Shown: positions 9,547 to 18,340, numbered from the stretch's first letter. The stretch is 64,000 bases of DNA from CAWBRY01 sp963791295 (GCA_963791295.1 CAWBRY010000001.1:310001-374000), one strand, 5' to 3'. The notes: generated by a model not told the origin, from the letters alone. Translations and numbers: made by a program.

Positions 9547-9554
9547 TACATTTG
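9547..9554 (+). promoter_or_regulatory. Putative -7 box (TACATTTG) for alanine dehydrogenase
   Basis: It is a perfect TAnnTTTG match 34 bp before the ald ATG and just after the tsaE stop. This suggests ald can be transcribed independently of tsaE. No clear TTG was found at the -33 position. Confidence 0.4.
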
Positions 9555-9588
9555 AAAAAAGTCCCCACCAGCAGTTTCATCCAACTCC

Positions 9589-10803
9589 ATGAGCCAGCAA
9601 AAACCAAAAATAAGCACCTCTTTCAGCTACGAAACTTTAGAAGAAACCCTGGATATTAAACCCAAGGCAGAAGGAATGTATATCGGCATTCCCAAAGAAA
9701 TTGCTTTTCAGGAGAACCGTATTGCATTAACACCCGATGCTGTAAGTGTATTGATCAGCAATGGACATAAAGTCATGATCGAGCACAATGCCGGCGAAGC
9801 ATCGCATTTTCGCGACAAGGATTATAGTGAAGCTGGCGCCAAAATCGTTTATGAACGTTCCGAAGTTTTTAAACTTCCATTGGTTGTAAAAAGCGCGCCG
9901 GTGATCGAGGAAGATATTCCATTTCTCCAATACAGTCAGATCATCATTTCACCTATACATCTATCAGTACTTAAGGCGGAATTGATCAGGAAGATGATGG
10001 AAAAACGCATCACTGCCATTTCATTTGAAAATCTAAAGGATGACAGTGACTCTTATCCGATCGTGCGCAGCATGAGTGAAATCGCCGGGAGTGCAGTAAT
10101 GTTGATTGCAGCACAATATCTAGGATCATCCAACCATGGTAAGGGTGTATTATTAGGAGGTATTTCGGGTATTGCTCCGACTAAGGTTATCATCATCGGT
10201 GCCGGCATCGTCGGTGAATATGCTGCCCGGGCGGCGTTGGCTCTGGGTGCGTCGGTTAAGGTTTTTGATAATAGCGTTTACCGGCTCAAGAGATTGCAAA
10301 ACAATATTGGGCATCGGCTATGGACATCCGTTATTGAGCCACGCATGCTGGCCAAACAATTAAAGACCTGTGAAGTGGCTGTTGGTGCATTGGGATCGGA
10401 GACGGGCAGAACGCCGATGGTAGTGACGGAAGAAATGGTGAGCAATATGAGACCGGGTAGTGTGGTCATTGATGTAAGCATTGACCGGGGCGGATGTTTC
10501 GAGACTTCAGAGATCACCACGCATGAGCATCCCATATTCATGAAGTATGGCGTAATACATTATTGTGTTCCAAATATTCCTTCCGGTTTCGCGCGCACAG
10601 CCTCCCAGGCGATCAGCAATGTATTGATGCCATTGCTTTTGGAAGCCGGTGAAGAAGGTGGGTTTGAAAATCTGCTGTGGCATAAGATCCACTTAAGAAG
10701 CGGCATATATCTATTTAAAGGCGCATTGACCAATTTCTATCTCAGCCAGCGCTTTGATTTGAAATACACTGATTTGAATCTCCTCATTGCTAGTCAGCGG
10801 TAG
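9589..10803 (+). CDS. ald: Alanine dehydrogenase
   Basis: This 404-residue member of the AlaDH/PNT family oxidises L-alanine to pyruvate and ammonia with NAD+. The N-terminal catalytic domain opens with IGIPKEIAFQENRIALTPDAV after a roughly 27-residue leader that is longer than in the classical enzyme. The NAD-binding loop VIIIGAGIVGEYAARAA lies near residues 199-215, and IDVSIDRGGCFETS and HYCVPNIPS are conserved AlaDH signatures. Members with this N-terminal extension are common in Bacteroidota. A transhydrogenase alpha subunit is less likely because no beta partner is adjacent. The downstream gap carries AT-rich heptamer repeats. Confidence 0.9.
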   Translation: MSQQKPKISTSFSYETLEETLDIKPKAEGMYIGIPKEIAFQENRIALTPDAVSVLISNGHKVMIEHNAGEASHFRDKDYSEAGAKIVYERSEVFKLPLVVKSAPVIEEDIPFLQYSQIIISPIHLSVLKAELIRKMMEKRITAISFENLKDDSDSYPIVRSMSEIAGSAVMLIAAQYLGSSNHGKGVLLGGISGIAPTKVIIIGAGIVGEYAARAALALGASVKVFDNSVYRLKRLQNNIGHRLWTSVIEPRMLAKQLKTCEVAVGALGSETGRTPMVVTEEMVSNMRPGSVVIDVSIDRGGCFETSEITTHEHPIFMKYGVIHYCVPNIPSGFARTASQAISNVLMPLLLEAGEEGGFENLLWHKIHLRSGIYLFKGALTNFYLSQRFDLKYTDLNLLIASQR

Positions 10804-10813
10804 CCGGGTAACT

Positions 10814-10908
10814 ATTAATTATTAATTCTTTATTATTGATTATTGGGCCATGAAGCGTTTATCATGAGTCTTAAATAATTAATAATCAATAATCAGTAAT
10901 CAATAAAT
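10814..10908. repeat. AT-rich 7-bp-period inverted arrays
   Basis: The left part runs ATTAATT, ATTAATT, CTTTATT, ATTGATT (10814-10841). The right part runs AATAATT, AATAATC, AATAATC, AGTAATC, AATAAAT (10874-10908). The 13-bp arms ATTATTGATTATT (10832-10844) and AATAATCAATAAT (10881-10893) are exact reverse complements with a 36-base loop, so a hairpin is possible after ald. The core AATAATCAGTAAT (10888-10900) recurs at 30490-30502 and, inverted, at 63625-63637. Confidence 0.8.
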
Positions 10909-10948
10909 CTATCTGCATTAAATCTCGAATAAAAAATATCCTTCCCAC

Positions 10949-10981
10949 TTTTGGATTTAATTAAACGTTTGTTTAATTTTG
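10949..10981 (+). promoter_or_regulatory. Promoter with embedded TetR-type palindromic operator
   Basis: TTG (10951-10953, within TTTTGG) and TAATTTTG (10974-10981) are separated by 20 bases and fit the Bacteroidota -33/-7 promoter. Between and across the -7 box lies a perfect inverted repeat, ATTAAAC-gttt-GTTTAAT (10960-10977). A dimeric TetR repressor bound there would block the promoter. The tetR start codon is 17 bases after the box, so self-regulation of the whole efflux operon is inferred. Confidence 0.7.
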
Positions 10982-10997
10982 CCTTCGATTATCACGG

Positions 10998-11627
10998 ATG
11001 GATTACAGCAAAAAACAAGTTCAGATAATGGATGCAGCCGAAAAGCTGTTTGCAGCGAAGGGTTTCGACGGCACTTCCGTCAGGGATATTTCCCAAGCGG
11101 CCGATGTTAACCTGGCCATGATCTCCTACTATTTCGGCTCCAAAGAGAAGCTCATGGAAGCGATGTTTGCTTACCGCAGCGAGTCCTTTAAGCTCCAGTT
11201 GGAAAGCATGATCCGCAACAAGGCGTTCACTCCGATGCAAAAAGTAGAAAGCCTGATCGATCAGTATATCGATCGTTTGATGAAACAACAATGTTTTCAT
11301 CGCATCATGGTGAGAGAACAGATGGTGAATACCGAGGGCAAGATATCCGTACTGATCCGCCAAATGAAAAAGAGAAACCAGGGCCTGATCCAACTCCTGA
11401 TCGAGGAAGGTCAGAAACAAGGTGTTTTTAAAAAACGCATTGACATCCCTCTGTTAATGATGACGATGATCGGGACCGTCAGCCACCTGATCACGACGCA
11501 GCATTATTACCGCGAAATAAATAACCTCCAATCCCTGGCCGAGGAGGATTTTCAAAAATTGATCAAAAAGAAATTAAGCCAGCACCTGAAGAAAATATTT
11601 AAAGCAATATTGACTTATGAATCTTAA
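10998..11627 (+). CDS. TetR/AcrR-family transcriptional regulator
   Basis: The protein has 209 residues. The N-terminal helix-turn-helix is TSVRDISQAADVNLAMISYY followed by FGSKEKLMEAMF, the standard TetR DNA-binding unit. The C-terminal ligand/dimer domain (about residues 75-209) is helical with no recognisable ligand signature. It is the first gene of a four-gene efflux operon; its stop overlaps the start of the TolC gene by 11 bases. The palindrome at 10960-10977 directly upstream is the likely operator, so the protein probably represses its own pump until a substrate binds. Confidence 0.93.
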   Translation: MDYSKKQVQIMDAAEKLFAAKGFDGTSVRDISQAADVNLAMISYYFGSKEKLMEAMFAYRSESFKLQLESMIRNKAFTPMQKVESLIDQYIDRLMKQQCFHRIMVREQMVNTEGKISVLIRQMKKRNQGLIQLLIEEGQKQGVFKKRIDIPLLMMTMIGTVSHLITTQHYYREINNLQSLAEEDFQKLIKKKLSQHLKKIFKAILTYES

Positions 11628-12948
11628 ACTCACCCGGATGTCCTGGATAGCAGGGATATTTTTTATTTCCACCTTGCACGCGCAAGAGAAAAGATCTCTC
11701 ACCTTACAGGAAGCAGTTGATCTGGGAATTAAAAACAGCAAACAACTTCGGGTCAGTCATGCCCGTATCGAGGAGGCCACTGCAGCATTAAAGCAGGCCG
11801 TTCAAAGACAATTACCGACTGCCAGTGTAGGAGGCTCCTACCTGCGCGTTGCTGCTGGAAATTTTGAGCTCAAAACAAAAGACAATAATAATAATGGCAA
11901 TTCCAATGAGACGCCCAAAATTTCGCAGGCCATGTATGGGATGGTGAATACATCTCTTCCGATCTATAACGGAGGAAGGATTCGCTTTGGCATCGAATCA
12001 TCCGAATACCTGGAACACGCAGCAAAATTGGAAGCAGAGAACGACAAGGATGAAGTGATACAAACCACCATCGAAGCTTTTGCAAATTTATTTAAGGCAA
12101 AAACAGCAGTCCACCTGGTGGAAGAAAACCTTTTGCAATCACAACAACGCGTAAAGGATTTTGCCAACCTGGAGAAAAATGGATTGCTCGCGCGCAATGA
12201 CTTGCTGAAAGCGCAACTGCAATCATCTACTATTGAACTCAACCTGCTGGATGCACAGAACAATTGGCAGCTGGCTAACGTCAACATGGATCTCCAACTG
12301 GGACTGCCTACTACTACGGAACTGGTGCTCGATACTACCGGCATCGAAAAGAAAAACGATGCGCGCGTCCTCGAAGATTTTTTACAAATGGCTGTCACTC
12401 ACCGGAAAGACATAGAAGCTATGGATGACCGCAAGAAAGCTTCCATGGCTGAAGTGAGGTCCGTCAATGCGGAAAGGCTTCCCCAGCTAAACCTCACCGG
12501 TGGTTATATCGCCGCCAGCATTCCTCATTTCTTCTCGGTAACGAACGCGGCAAACATCGGCGTAGGAGTATCCTACAACATTGCATCACTCTGGAAGACA
12601 AAAGCGAAAGTCAAAGAAGCCGAGGCGCGGGTTAAGGAACTCGTTGCATCGGAAGCGATGATGGATGATGATATCCGTCTCCAGGTAAATAAAAGTTATT
12701 TCGCACTTGTCAGTAACCGAAAAAAAATTGAAGTATATGCGAAGGCAGTGGAACAGGCAAAGGAAAATTATCGCATTGTAAAAAATAAATTTGATAATAG
12801 TCTTGCTACTACCACCGATCTATTGGATGCCGACCTCGCACAACTACAGACCTCGCTAAACTATACACTGGCCCGCGCAGATGCATTTGTTTCCTATCAT
12901 AAACTATTGGAAACAGCGGGGATATTGAGTGAAGAACTAAAAAAATAA
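11617..12948 (+). CDS. TolC-family outer membrane efflux protein
   Basis: This 443-residue protein has a signal peptide ending near LHAQ (about residue 22). It then has the two-fold repeated coiled-coil hairpin organisation of outer membrane efflux channels (OEP family). Typical segments are LTLQEAVDLGIKNSKQLRVS near the N-terminus and KNKFDNSLATTTDLLDADLA near the C-terminus. It forms the trimeric outer membrane and periplasmic duct. Its position between the regulator and the HlyD/MFS pair indicates it is the dedicated duct of this pump. It overlaps the tetR stop, implying translational coupling. Substrate unknown. Confidence 0.93.
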   Translation: MNLKLTRMSWIAGIFFISTLHAQEKRSLTLQEAVDLGIKNSKQLRVSHARIEEATAALKQAVQRQLPTASVGGSYLRVAAGNFELKTKDNNNNGNSNETPKISQAMYGMVNTSLPIYNGGRIRFGIESSEYLEHAAKLEAENDKDEVIQTTIEAFANLFKAKTAVHLVEENLLQSQQRVKDFANLEKNGLLARNDLLKAQLQSSTIELNLLDAQNNWQLANVNMDLQLGLPTTTELVLDTTGIEKKNDARVLEDFLQMAVTHRKDIEAMDDRKKASMAEVRSVNAERLPQLNLTGGYIAASIPHFFSVTNAANIGVGVSYNIASLWKTKAKVKEAEARVKELVASEAMMDDDIRLQVNKSYFALVSNRKKIEVYAKAVEQAKENYRIVKNKFDNSLATTTDLLDADLAQLQTSLNYTLARADAFVSYHKLLETAGILSEELKK

Positions 12949-12970
12949 ACAGAAAAATAATTGATAAGAA

Positions 12971-14077
12971 ATGGAAACGACAAAAACACCAAAACCCGAG
13001 ACAACGCCTAAAAAAAGAAACCCCATTTTCATTATTGTATTGGGCCTCCTTGTTATAGGCGGAGGATGGTTTGGTATTTCGAAGTACAGGCATAGTCTCC
13101 ATCATGAAGAGACGGATGATGCCCAGGTGAGTGCAGACATCAGCCCTGTTATCCCAAGGATTCCCGGCTATGTAGCCGATGTGCGTGTAAAAGATAATCA
13201 ATGGGTAAGAAAAGGCGATACCCTGCTTGTCCTGGATAATCGCGACTATGCCATTCGCCTCGAACAGGCGGAAGCAGCGCTGGCCACATCTCAAAGCAAC
13301 TTAAATAGCGCCCGTGCTTCTACAAATGCAGCGCGTGCAAATATTGCGACTTCAAAAGCGTCATTGGGTATGATCGATGCCCAGATCGATGCTGCAAAAG
13401 TGACTTTATGGAGAGCCGAACAGGATCATGAGCGATATGCAAACCTGATCAAGGATCACTCCATCACTCAACAACAATATGAACAGGCATTGGCTGCAAA
13501 ACAAACGGCGGAAAAACAGGTAGCCATTTTACAAGAACAGAAAAAACAGATGTCAGAACAGACCAATGCAGTGTCGGCACAAAGTAATGCGACCGCAGAA
13601 CAGATCAATATTGCCGCCACCACAATTCATCAGCGCCAGGTAGATGTAGATGCCGCCAAACTGAATTTGTCATATACAGTGGTTACGGCCCAGAATGATG
13701 GCTTAATATCCAAAGTAAATGTGCAGCCCGGGCAATTTGTCCAGGCAGGTCAGGCATTATTTAGTGTTGTACATAGTACGCATGTATGGGTGATAGCGAA
13801 CTTTAAAGAGACCCAATTAAACAAGATGACCGTTGGCCAGCGTGTGGTTGTTAAGGCCGATGCTTTTTCGAAACATAAATTCACGGCGACTGTCGCCTCT
13901 TTTTCTCCTGCCACCGGATCCACCTTTGCGTTATTGCCTGCGGATAATTCCAGCGGAAATTTTGTGAAGGTTGTTCAACGCCTTCCTGTGAGAATTGAAT
14001 TCGCCGACGAAACTGACAGCCTGATCCACAAACTTAGACCCGGAATGAATGTGATGGTGGACGTTCACCTGGATTAA
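12971..14077 (+). CDS. HlyD/EmrA-family membrane fusion protein
   Basis: The protein has 368 residues: a Lys-rich cytoplasmic N-terminus, one membrane helix (about 18-38), then the adaptor architecture. HHEETDDAQVSADISPVIPR and GYVADVRVKDNQWVRKGD form the first lipoyl half. A Gln/Ala-rich coiled coil spans about 90-215. Then LSYTVVTAQNDGLISKVNVQ completes the lipoyl half and a beta-barrel follows (GMNVMVDVHLD at the end). It bridges the inner membrane MFS pump to the TolC duct. It lies 22 bp after tolC and 12 bp before the MFS gene, in EmrA-EmrB order. Confidence 0.94.
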   Translation: METTKTPKPETTPKKRNPIFIIVLGLLVIGGGWFGISKYRHSLHHEETDDAQVSADISPVIPRIPGYVADVRVKDNQWVRKGDTLLVLDNRDYAIRLEQAEAALATSQSNLNSARASTNAARANIATSKASLGMIDAQIDAAKVTLWRAEQDHERYANLIKDHSITQQQYEQALAAKQTAEKQVAILQEQKKQMSEQTNAVSAQSNATAEQINIAATTIHQRQVDVDAAKLNLSYTVVTAQNDGLISKVNVQPGQFVQAGQALFSVVHSTHVWVIANFKETQLNKMTVGQRVVVKADAFSKHKFTATVASFSPATGSTFALLPADNSSGNFVKVVQRLPVRIEFADETDSLIHKLRPGMNVMVDVHLD

Positions 14078-14089
14078 TGCGATTGATCA

Positions 14090-15670
14090 ATGGTACAAGC
14101 AAGCTCATTAGTTGAATATGGTTCGAGAAGAGTGATTATTACCGTGACGGCGATCGTGTGTGCATTGCTGGAAATAATCGACACGACGATTGTGAATGTT
14201 GCCGTGAATGACATGAAGGGAAACCTGGGCGCCACTACAAGTGAAATCGGATGGGTGATCACTTCCTACGCGATAGGAAATGTGATCATCGTACCGATGA
14301 CGAGTTGGCTGTCGCAACAATTTGGCCGTCGAAATTATTTTGCTGCTTCGATCATACTTTTCACCATCTGCTCCTTTCTTTGTGGCAATGCATCTGGTAT
14401 CAACGAATTGATCCTGTTTCGTTTTCTTCAGGGTATTGGTGGTGGTGCATTATTGGTTACTTCTCAGACGATCATCACGGAGAGTTATCCTCCTGAAAAA
14501 AGAGGAATGGCCCAGGCTATTTACGGACTGGGAGTGATCGTGGGACCCACACTCGGGCCACCTCTCGGCGGCTATATCGTGGATCATTTTTCATGGCCGT
14601 ATATCTTTTATATTAATATTCCTTTGGGCGTGATTGCCACGCTGCTGACATTGCGATTCGTTCGAAGCCCTAAGTATTCTGAGAAAAGCCTGGCAAGGGA
14701 TATTGACTGGATAGGCATCGCGTTGCTCTCCGTTTTTGTGGGTTCGTTGCAATATATCCTTGAAAAGGGACACGACGAGGATTGGTATGCCAGCAGTACG
14801 ATCATCTTCCTAACGGTGACGAGTATCCTCGGAGCGTTCTTTTTTATATGGCGGGAACTCACTTTCCGCAATCCCGTAGTTAATCTCAGGGCTTTGAAGA
14901 ATGGAAACCTGCGCGTTGGCACCATACTGTCGTTTATTTTGGGCTTCGGACTCTATGGTTCAACTTTCATCATTCCATTGTACACCCAGGCCACATTAGG
15001 ATGGACAGCTGCACAGGCGGGCATGCTAATGGTCCCTGCCGCATTGACTACGGCGGTGATGATGCCTATCATTGGAAAACTGATCCAAAAGGGAGCGCCA
15101 CAACAATATCTTGCCGCACTCGGTATGTTGATGTTCTTCTTCTTTTGTTTCTGGGGTTATAAGATATTAACTCCGGATACGGGCAGGAACGATTTTTTCT
15201 GGATGTTGATATTTCGCGGTGTGGCATTGGGACTATTATTTATACCGGTAACAACACTTTCTCTAAGCACGTTAAAAGGCAGGGAGATAGGAGATGGCGC
15301 TGCATTTACCGGCATGATGCGGCAATTAGGCGGTTCTTTTGGGATCGCTCTAATCACCACGTTCATGTCGCAACAAGTAGTGGTGCACCGGAATACTCTG
15401 GTGAACAACCTGGATACGACAAACCCTGCCATTCAGAGCAGGATTGATGCATTGCACTATGGATTTTTGGCAAAGGGGATGAACGATCCCACTGCATTGC
15501 AAAGCGCATACAAAGCGATCGATTACGGTATTACAAAACAAGCCATGGTGCTATCTTATATGGATGTATTTTATTACATCGGACTCATGTTCCTGATCTG
15601 TATTCCTTTTGTTCTTTTGATCAGAGCTAACAGGAAGAAAAAACTGGATCTCAGTGAAGCCCTGCACTAG
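14090..15670 (+). CDS. DHA2-family (EmrB/QacA) drug:H+ antiporter
   Basis: This 526-residue, about 14-helix MFS permease carries DHA2 motifs: D1-type LLEIIDTTIVNVAVNDM, motif A near SQQFGRRNYF, and antiporter motif C GLGVIVGPTLGPPLGGYIVD. With the upstream HlyD and TolC proteins it forms a complete EmrAB-TolC-like tripartite exporter spanning both membranes. It is the last gene of the TetR-controlled operon. The substrate is probably a hydrophobic drug or toxic metabolite; that is family knowledge and is not visible in the sequence. Confidence 0.94.
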   Translation: MVQASSLVEYGSRRVIITVTAIVCALLEIIDTTIVNVAVNDMKGNLGATTSEIGWVITSYAIGNVIIVPMTSWLSQQFGRRNYFAASIILFTICSFLCGNASGINELILFRFLQGIGGGALLVTSQTIITESYPPEKRGMAQAIYGLGVIVGPTLGPPLGGYIVDHFSWPYIFYINIPLGVIATLLTLRFVRSPKYSEKSLARDIDWIGIALLSVFVGSLQYILEKGHDEDWYASSTIIFLTVTSILGAFFFIWRELTFRNPVVNLRALKNGNLRVGTILSFILGFGLYGSTFIIPLYTQATLGWTAAQAGMLMVPAALTTAVMMPIIGKLIQKGAPQQYLAALGMLMFFFFCFWGYKILTPDTGRNDFFWMLIFRGVALGLLFIPVTTLSLSTLKGREIGDGAAFTGMMRQLGGSFGIALITTFMSQQVVVHRNTLVNNLDTTNPAIQSRIDALHYGFLAKGMNDPTALQSAYKAIDYGITKQAMVLSYMDVFYYIGLMFLICIPFVLLIRANRKKKLDLSEALH

Positions 15671-15681
15671 GGGATACCTTT

Positions 15682-16311
15682 TTAGCTTTTATATTGACTG
15701 ATATTTATCTTCTGCTCACAAAAACGATATTCCACTTCGTCGTTGCTGCTGACCACGACAAGTCTGTCTTTGCAGTGATCATGGATCAGTCGATGATAGA
15801 GTTCGATCCCTTCTGCATCGAGGTTGGTGCAGGGTTCATCCAACAGTACGATGGGCGTATCGGATAAAATGCATTGTGCCAGCTTTACCCGCTGTTTCAT
15901 TCCAGATGAATAATGTCGAATTTGTTTGTGCGCTTCTTTTTCCAAACTCAACAACACAATTATTTTTTCCGGAGTAATGGAAGGTAGGAAAGGTTTAAAA
16001 CCCTGGTGGAATCCCAGGAATTCCATAAGGGTCATTTCTTCCACCAATTCCAAATAAGGCGCGCAAAATGAGACGTGCTGATAGATCTTTTCTGTAGGAT
16101 ATGGATTTTCATTGCCTGTCTGTTGATGGTATTGGATCTTACCTTCGCTCAGCAGCATGCTGCCTCCCAGGGTTTGCAATAGGGTGGATTTACCTGATCC
16201 ATTGGGACCAGTAATTGCATATGATATCCCTTCTTCAAAACTGTAGGAAAAATGACGGAAGATCCAGTCCCGGTTAAAGCGTTTTCCGGCATCAGTCAAC
16301 GATACCTTCAT
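15682..16311 (-). CDS. ABC transporter ATP-binding protein
   Basis: The 209-residue nucleotide-binding subunit has Walker A GPNGSGKSTLL (about 35-45), signature YSSGMKQRVKLAQ, Walker B PIVLLDEPCTNLD and a switch region ending VVVSSNDEVEY, where the usual His is replaced (Ser-Asn-Asp). It is short, like CcmA-type or lipid/haem exporter ATPases. No permease gene lies beside it; the upstream gene is lpxA, with a 20-base overlap, so it is co-expressed with lipid A synthesis. Its substrate is unknown, and it is too short to be GldA. Confidence 0.9.
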   Translation of the reverse strand: MKVSLTDAGKRFNRDWIFRHFSYSFEEGISYAITGPNGSGKSTLLQTLGGSMLLSEGKIQYHQQTGNENPYPTEKIYQHVSFCAPYLELVEEMTLMEFLGFHQGFKPFLPSITPEKIIVLLSLEKEAHKQIRHYSSGMKQRVKLAQCILSDTPIVLLDEPCTNLDAEGIELYHRLIHDHCKDRLVVVSSNDEVEYRFCEQKINISQYKS

Positions 16312-17098
16312 CGCCGTTTTGTTTGGTAAAGCGTTTTATGATTCCCCGCTGTGAGTTGCGGATGAATTGTACAATCTCATCCCTTTCATCAGTGGCCGCA
16401 AATTCTTCTTCCAAATGTTCGACAGCCTGGGATATGTTGAGGCTCTTTCCATAAATTACCCGGAAGATCTCCAGGATATGATTGATCTTTTCCACGGTGA
16501 AACCTCTTCTTTTCAGGCCTATCGAATTGACTCCGGCATAGGAGAGAGGGTGGCGCGCTGCCTTTATATATGGTGGTACGTCTTTTCCCACCAATGATCC
16601 GCCGCTGATCATGGAATGCTGGCCAATATTTACAAACTGATGTATCGCACACATGCCGCCTACGATGGCCCAATCCCCAATCGTAACGTGTCCCGCTATC
16701 TGGCTATTATTGCTCATGATGCAATTATCGCCCACAATACAGTCATGTGCCAGGTGGCAGTATGCCATGATCATGCAATTCTTGCCGATCACTGTTTTTT
16801 CCTTTTGACGCGTGCCTCTGTTGACGGTGACAAATTCACGGATTGTAGTGTGATCTCCGATTAAGACCTGGGAGTACTCACCCTGGAATTTCAAGTCCTG
16901 CGGAATGGCGGCAATGACAGCACCTGGAAAAATGCTGCAATTTTTTCCGATCCTCGCGCCTTCCATAATGGTTACATTAGAACCTACCCAGGTGCCTTCA
17001 CCAATCTCAACATCCTGATGAACGACGGTAAAGGGATCTATCTTAACATTAGTAGCTACTCTTGCATTAGGATGAATGTATGTATGTGGATGAATCAT
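16292..17098 (-). CDS. lpxA: Acyl-[ACP]-UDP-N-acetylglucosamine O-acyltransferase
   Basis: The 268-residue left-handed beta-helix protein has hexapeptide repeats from IHPHTYIHPNARVATNVKID onward. The catalytic His region is YCHLAHDCIVGDN, and a C-terminal helical domain includes INSIGLKRRGF-type sequence. LpxA performs the first step of lipid A synthesis, adding a hydroxyacyl chain to UDP-GlcNAc. The frame is open further upstream to 17167, but the ATG at 17098 gives the canonical N-terminus (MIHPHTYIHP). A TAnnTTTG promoter box lies inside the longer version at 17140-17147. The ABC ATPase gene overlaps its 3' end. Confidence 0.96.
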   Translation of the reverse strand: MIHPHTYIHPNARVATNVKIDPFTVVHQDVEIGEGTWVGSNVTIMEGARIGKNCSIFPGAVIAAIPQDLKFQGEYSQVLIGDHTTIREFVTVNRGTRQKEKTVIGKNCMIMAYCHLAHDCIVGDNCIMSNNSQIAGHVTIGDWAIVGGMCAIHQFVNIGQHSMISGGSLVGKDVPPYIKAARHPLSYAGVNSIGLKRRGFTVEKINHILEIFRVIYGKSLNISQAVEHLEEEFAATDERDEIVQFIRNSQRGIIKRFTKQNGDEGIVD

Positions 17099-17139
17099 AC
17101 AATGAGTACAAAAAAGCCACGTATTTTGGACGTGACGTG

Positions 17140-17147
17140 CAAAGTTA
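17140..17147 (-). promoter_or_regulatory. Putative -7 box (TAACTTTG) for lpxA
   Basis: It is a perfect TAnnTTTG on the minus strand, 41 bp upstream of the chosen lpxA ATG. It excludes the longer open frame as the natural start. A CACGT/ACGTG inverted pair (17118-17122 and 17130-17134) lies just downstream of the box. Confidence 0.45.
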
Positions 17148-17251
17148 ACCGTTAACGCTAGAAACATAATTTTTTTTAAGTATAGTTTGTTAAAACTCAG
17201 GCTTTCAGATAATTCGGAGGAAAAGACTGTGGAAAATCAGTGGTGGGTATG

Positions 17252-17259
17252 TAAATTTG
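17252..17259 (+). promoter_or_regulatory. Putative -7 box (TAAATTTG) for the AraC-type regulator
   Basis: It is a perfect TAnnTTTG match 27 bp before the ATG at 17287. It overlaps the TTG that would be an earlier possible start, which argues for the ATG as the true start. Confidence 0.45.
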
Positions 17260-17286
17260 ATACTTGCCGGCCACAGAGCTAATAAA

Positions 17287-18228
17287 ATGTATAATTATCC
17301 GGAAATATTATCACTGGCTTATAAACAAACCCCGATGCAGGACCAGATGGTTTTGCTTCAGGAAAAAGAACAGCAAATTCCAGGATCTGTTCAATATTCA
17401 ATTAAGCGATATTACCGTAACCTGCAATGGAATATCGATGATACGGGGATGATGATATACCATTATGAACAAGCGGACGCGCGCGAAAACTACCTCGAAC
17501 TCAAATTTTGTTTCAGCGGAAATGTTTATTGCAGAAAGAAGGATACGGAATGTGATATGTGTCAATGCAGCGCCTCGAAGACCTGCGTTGAAAGAGCCGA
17601 GAGTGTTGACGTAGTCAGTTTCCGATTTTCACCGGCCCATCTCTCCCAATTTGTAAAGCCCCGGAAAGGTGGTGACCTGCTCACGGATAATATTCTCAAT
17701 TTTAAGCATTATTCTTCTTTCAGTAAGATCCTGCCCATCTGTGGAAAGACGAGGATCGTGTTGGAATCGGTACTGAACCATACTTATACAGGCAGCCTTG
17801 AAAACATTTACGTCAATGCACAGACGCAGATGCTATTGTTACATAGTCTGGATTGCATGCTGGGTGAAAAAGAGATTGACGTGGTCAATTGTAAATTCCT
17901 CGCGAATGAAGCAGACCGGGAAAAAATTGTAAAAGCGAGAGAAATTTTGATTCAGCAAATTGGCGAACCTATCACCATAAAAGAACTTAGTCGCAAGGTG
18001 GCGATCAACGAATGCTATCTAAAAAAAGGATTCAAAGAATTATTTGGGACTACTGTTTTTGATTTTTACCAGAGCCAGCGCATGGAGCACGCTAAATACC
18101 TCCTCTACGAAAAGGGATTGAGCGTCACTGAAGTTTCCATGCTGCTTGGATATTCTTCCATTTCGCATTTTTCTACCGCGTTTAAGAAACATACCGGCCT
18201 CAAGCCCTGCGAACTTTTGCTGCGCTAA
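17287..18228 (+). CDS. AraC-family regulator with cysteine cluster, next to haem uptake genes
   Basis: From the ATG at 17287 the protein has 313 residues. The C-terminal two-HTH AraC domain includes NECYLKKGFKELFGTTVFDF and MLLGYSSISHFSTAFKKHTG. The N-terminal sensor half contains six cysteines in 26 residues (75, 82, 89, 92, 94, 100), of which CxxCxC at 89-94 is the tightest. Such spacing is typical of metal, Fe-S or redox sites, though none is proven. The next genes are a TonB receptor and a HmuY-like lipoprotein, so it probably controls them in response to iron or haem. The 17257 TTG upstream lies in a -7 box and was not used. Confidence 0.88.
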   Translation: MYNYPEILSLAYKQTPMQDQMVLLQEKEQQIPGSVQYSIKRYYRNLQWNIDDTGMMIYHYEQADARENYLELKFCFSGNVYCRKKDTECDMCQCSASKTCVERAESVDVVSFRFSPAHLSQFVKPRKGGDLLTDNILNFKHYSSFSKILPICGKTRIVLESVLNHTYTGSLENIYVNAQTQMLLLHSLDCMLGEKEIDVVNCKFLANEADREKIVKAREILIQQIGEPITIKELSRKVAINECYLKKGFKELFGTTVFDFYQSQRMEHAKYLLYEKGLSVTEVSMLLGYSSISHFSTAFKKHTGLKPCELLLR

Positions 18229-18287
18229 TTGTAAGTTCCGCTGTCACCCATTTGTAAAACAATCCATTTTTCATCTTATTTACAATT
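18227..18287 (+). promoter_or_regulatory. Candidate AraC-type binding sites before the haem receptor gene
   Basis: TTGTAA occurs at 18229-18234 and 18252-18257 and inverted (TTACAA) at 18280-18285. The outer two sit in an 8-bp inverted pair AATTGTAA/TTACAATT. Three half-sites in the 112-bp gap between regulator and receptor suit an AraC operator, but this is inference from pattern alone. Confidence 0.25.
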
Positions 18288-18340
18288 GCATGATAATTGG
18301 GCAAGCCCGCTGAAGAACCTTTGCCACTCTAGGATAAATC

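Noticed and set aside
12809..13294. 161-codon minus-strand frame across the tolC/hlyD junction
   Set aside because: It spans two real genes in the opposite direction and has no recognisable sequence.
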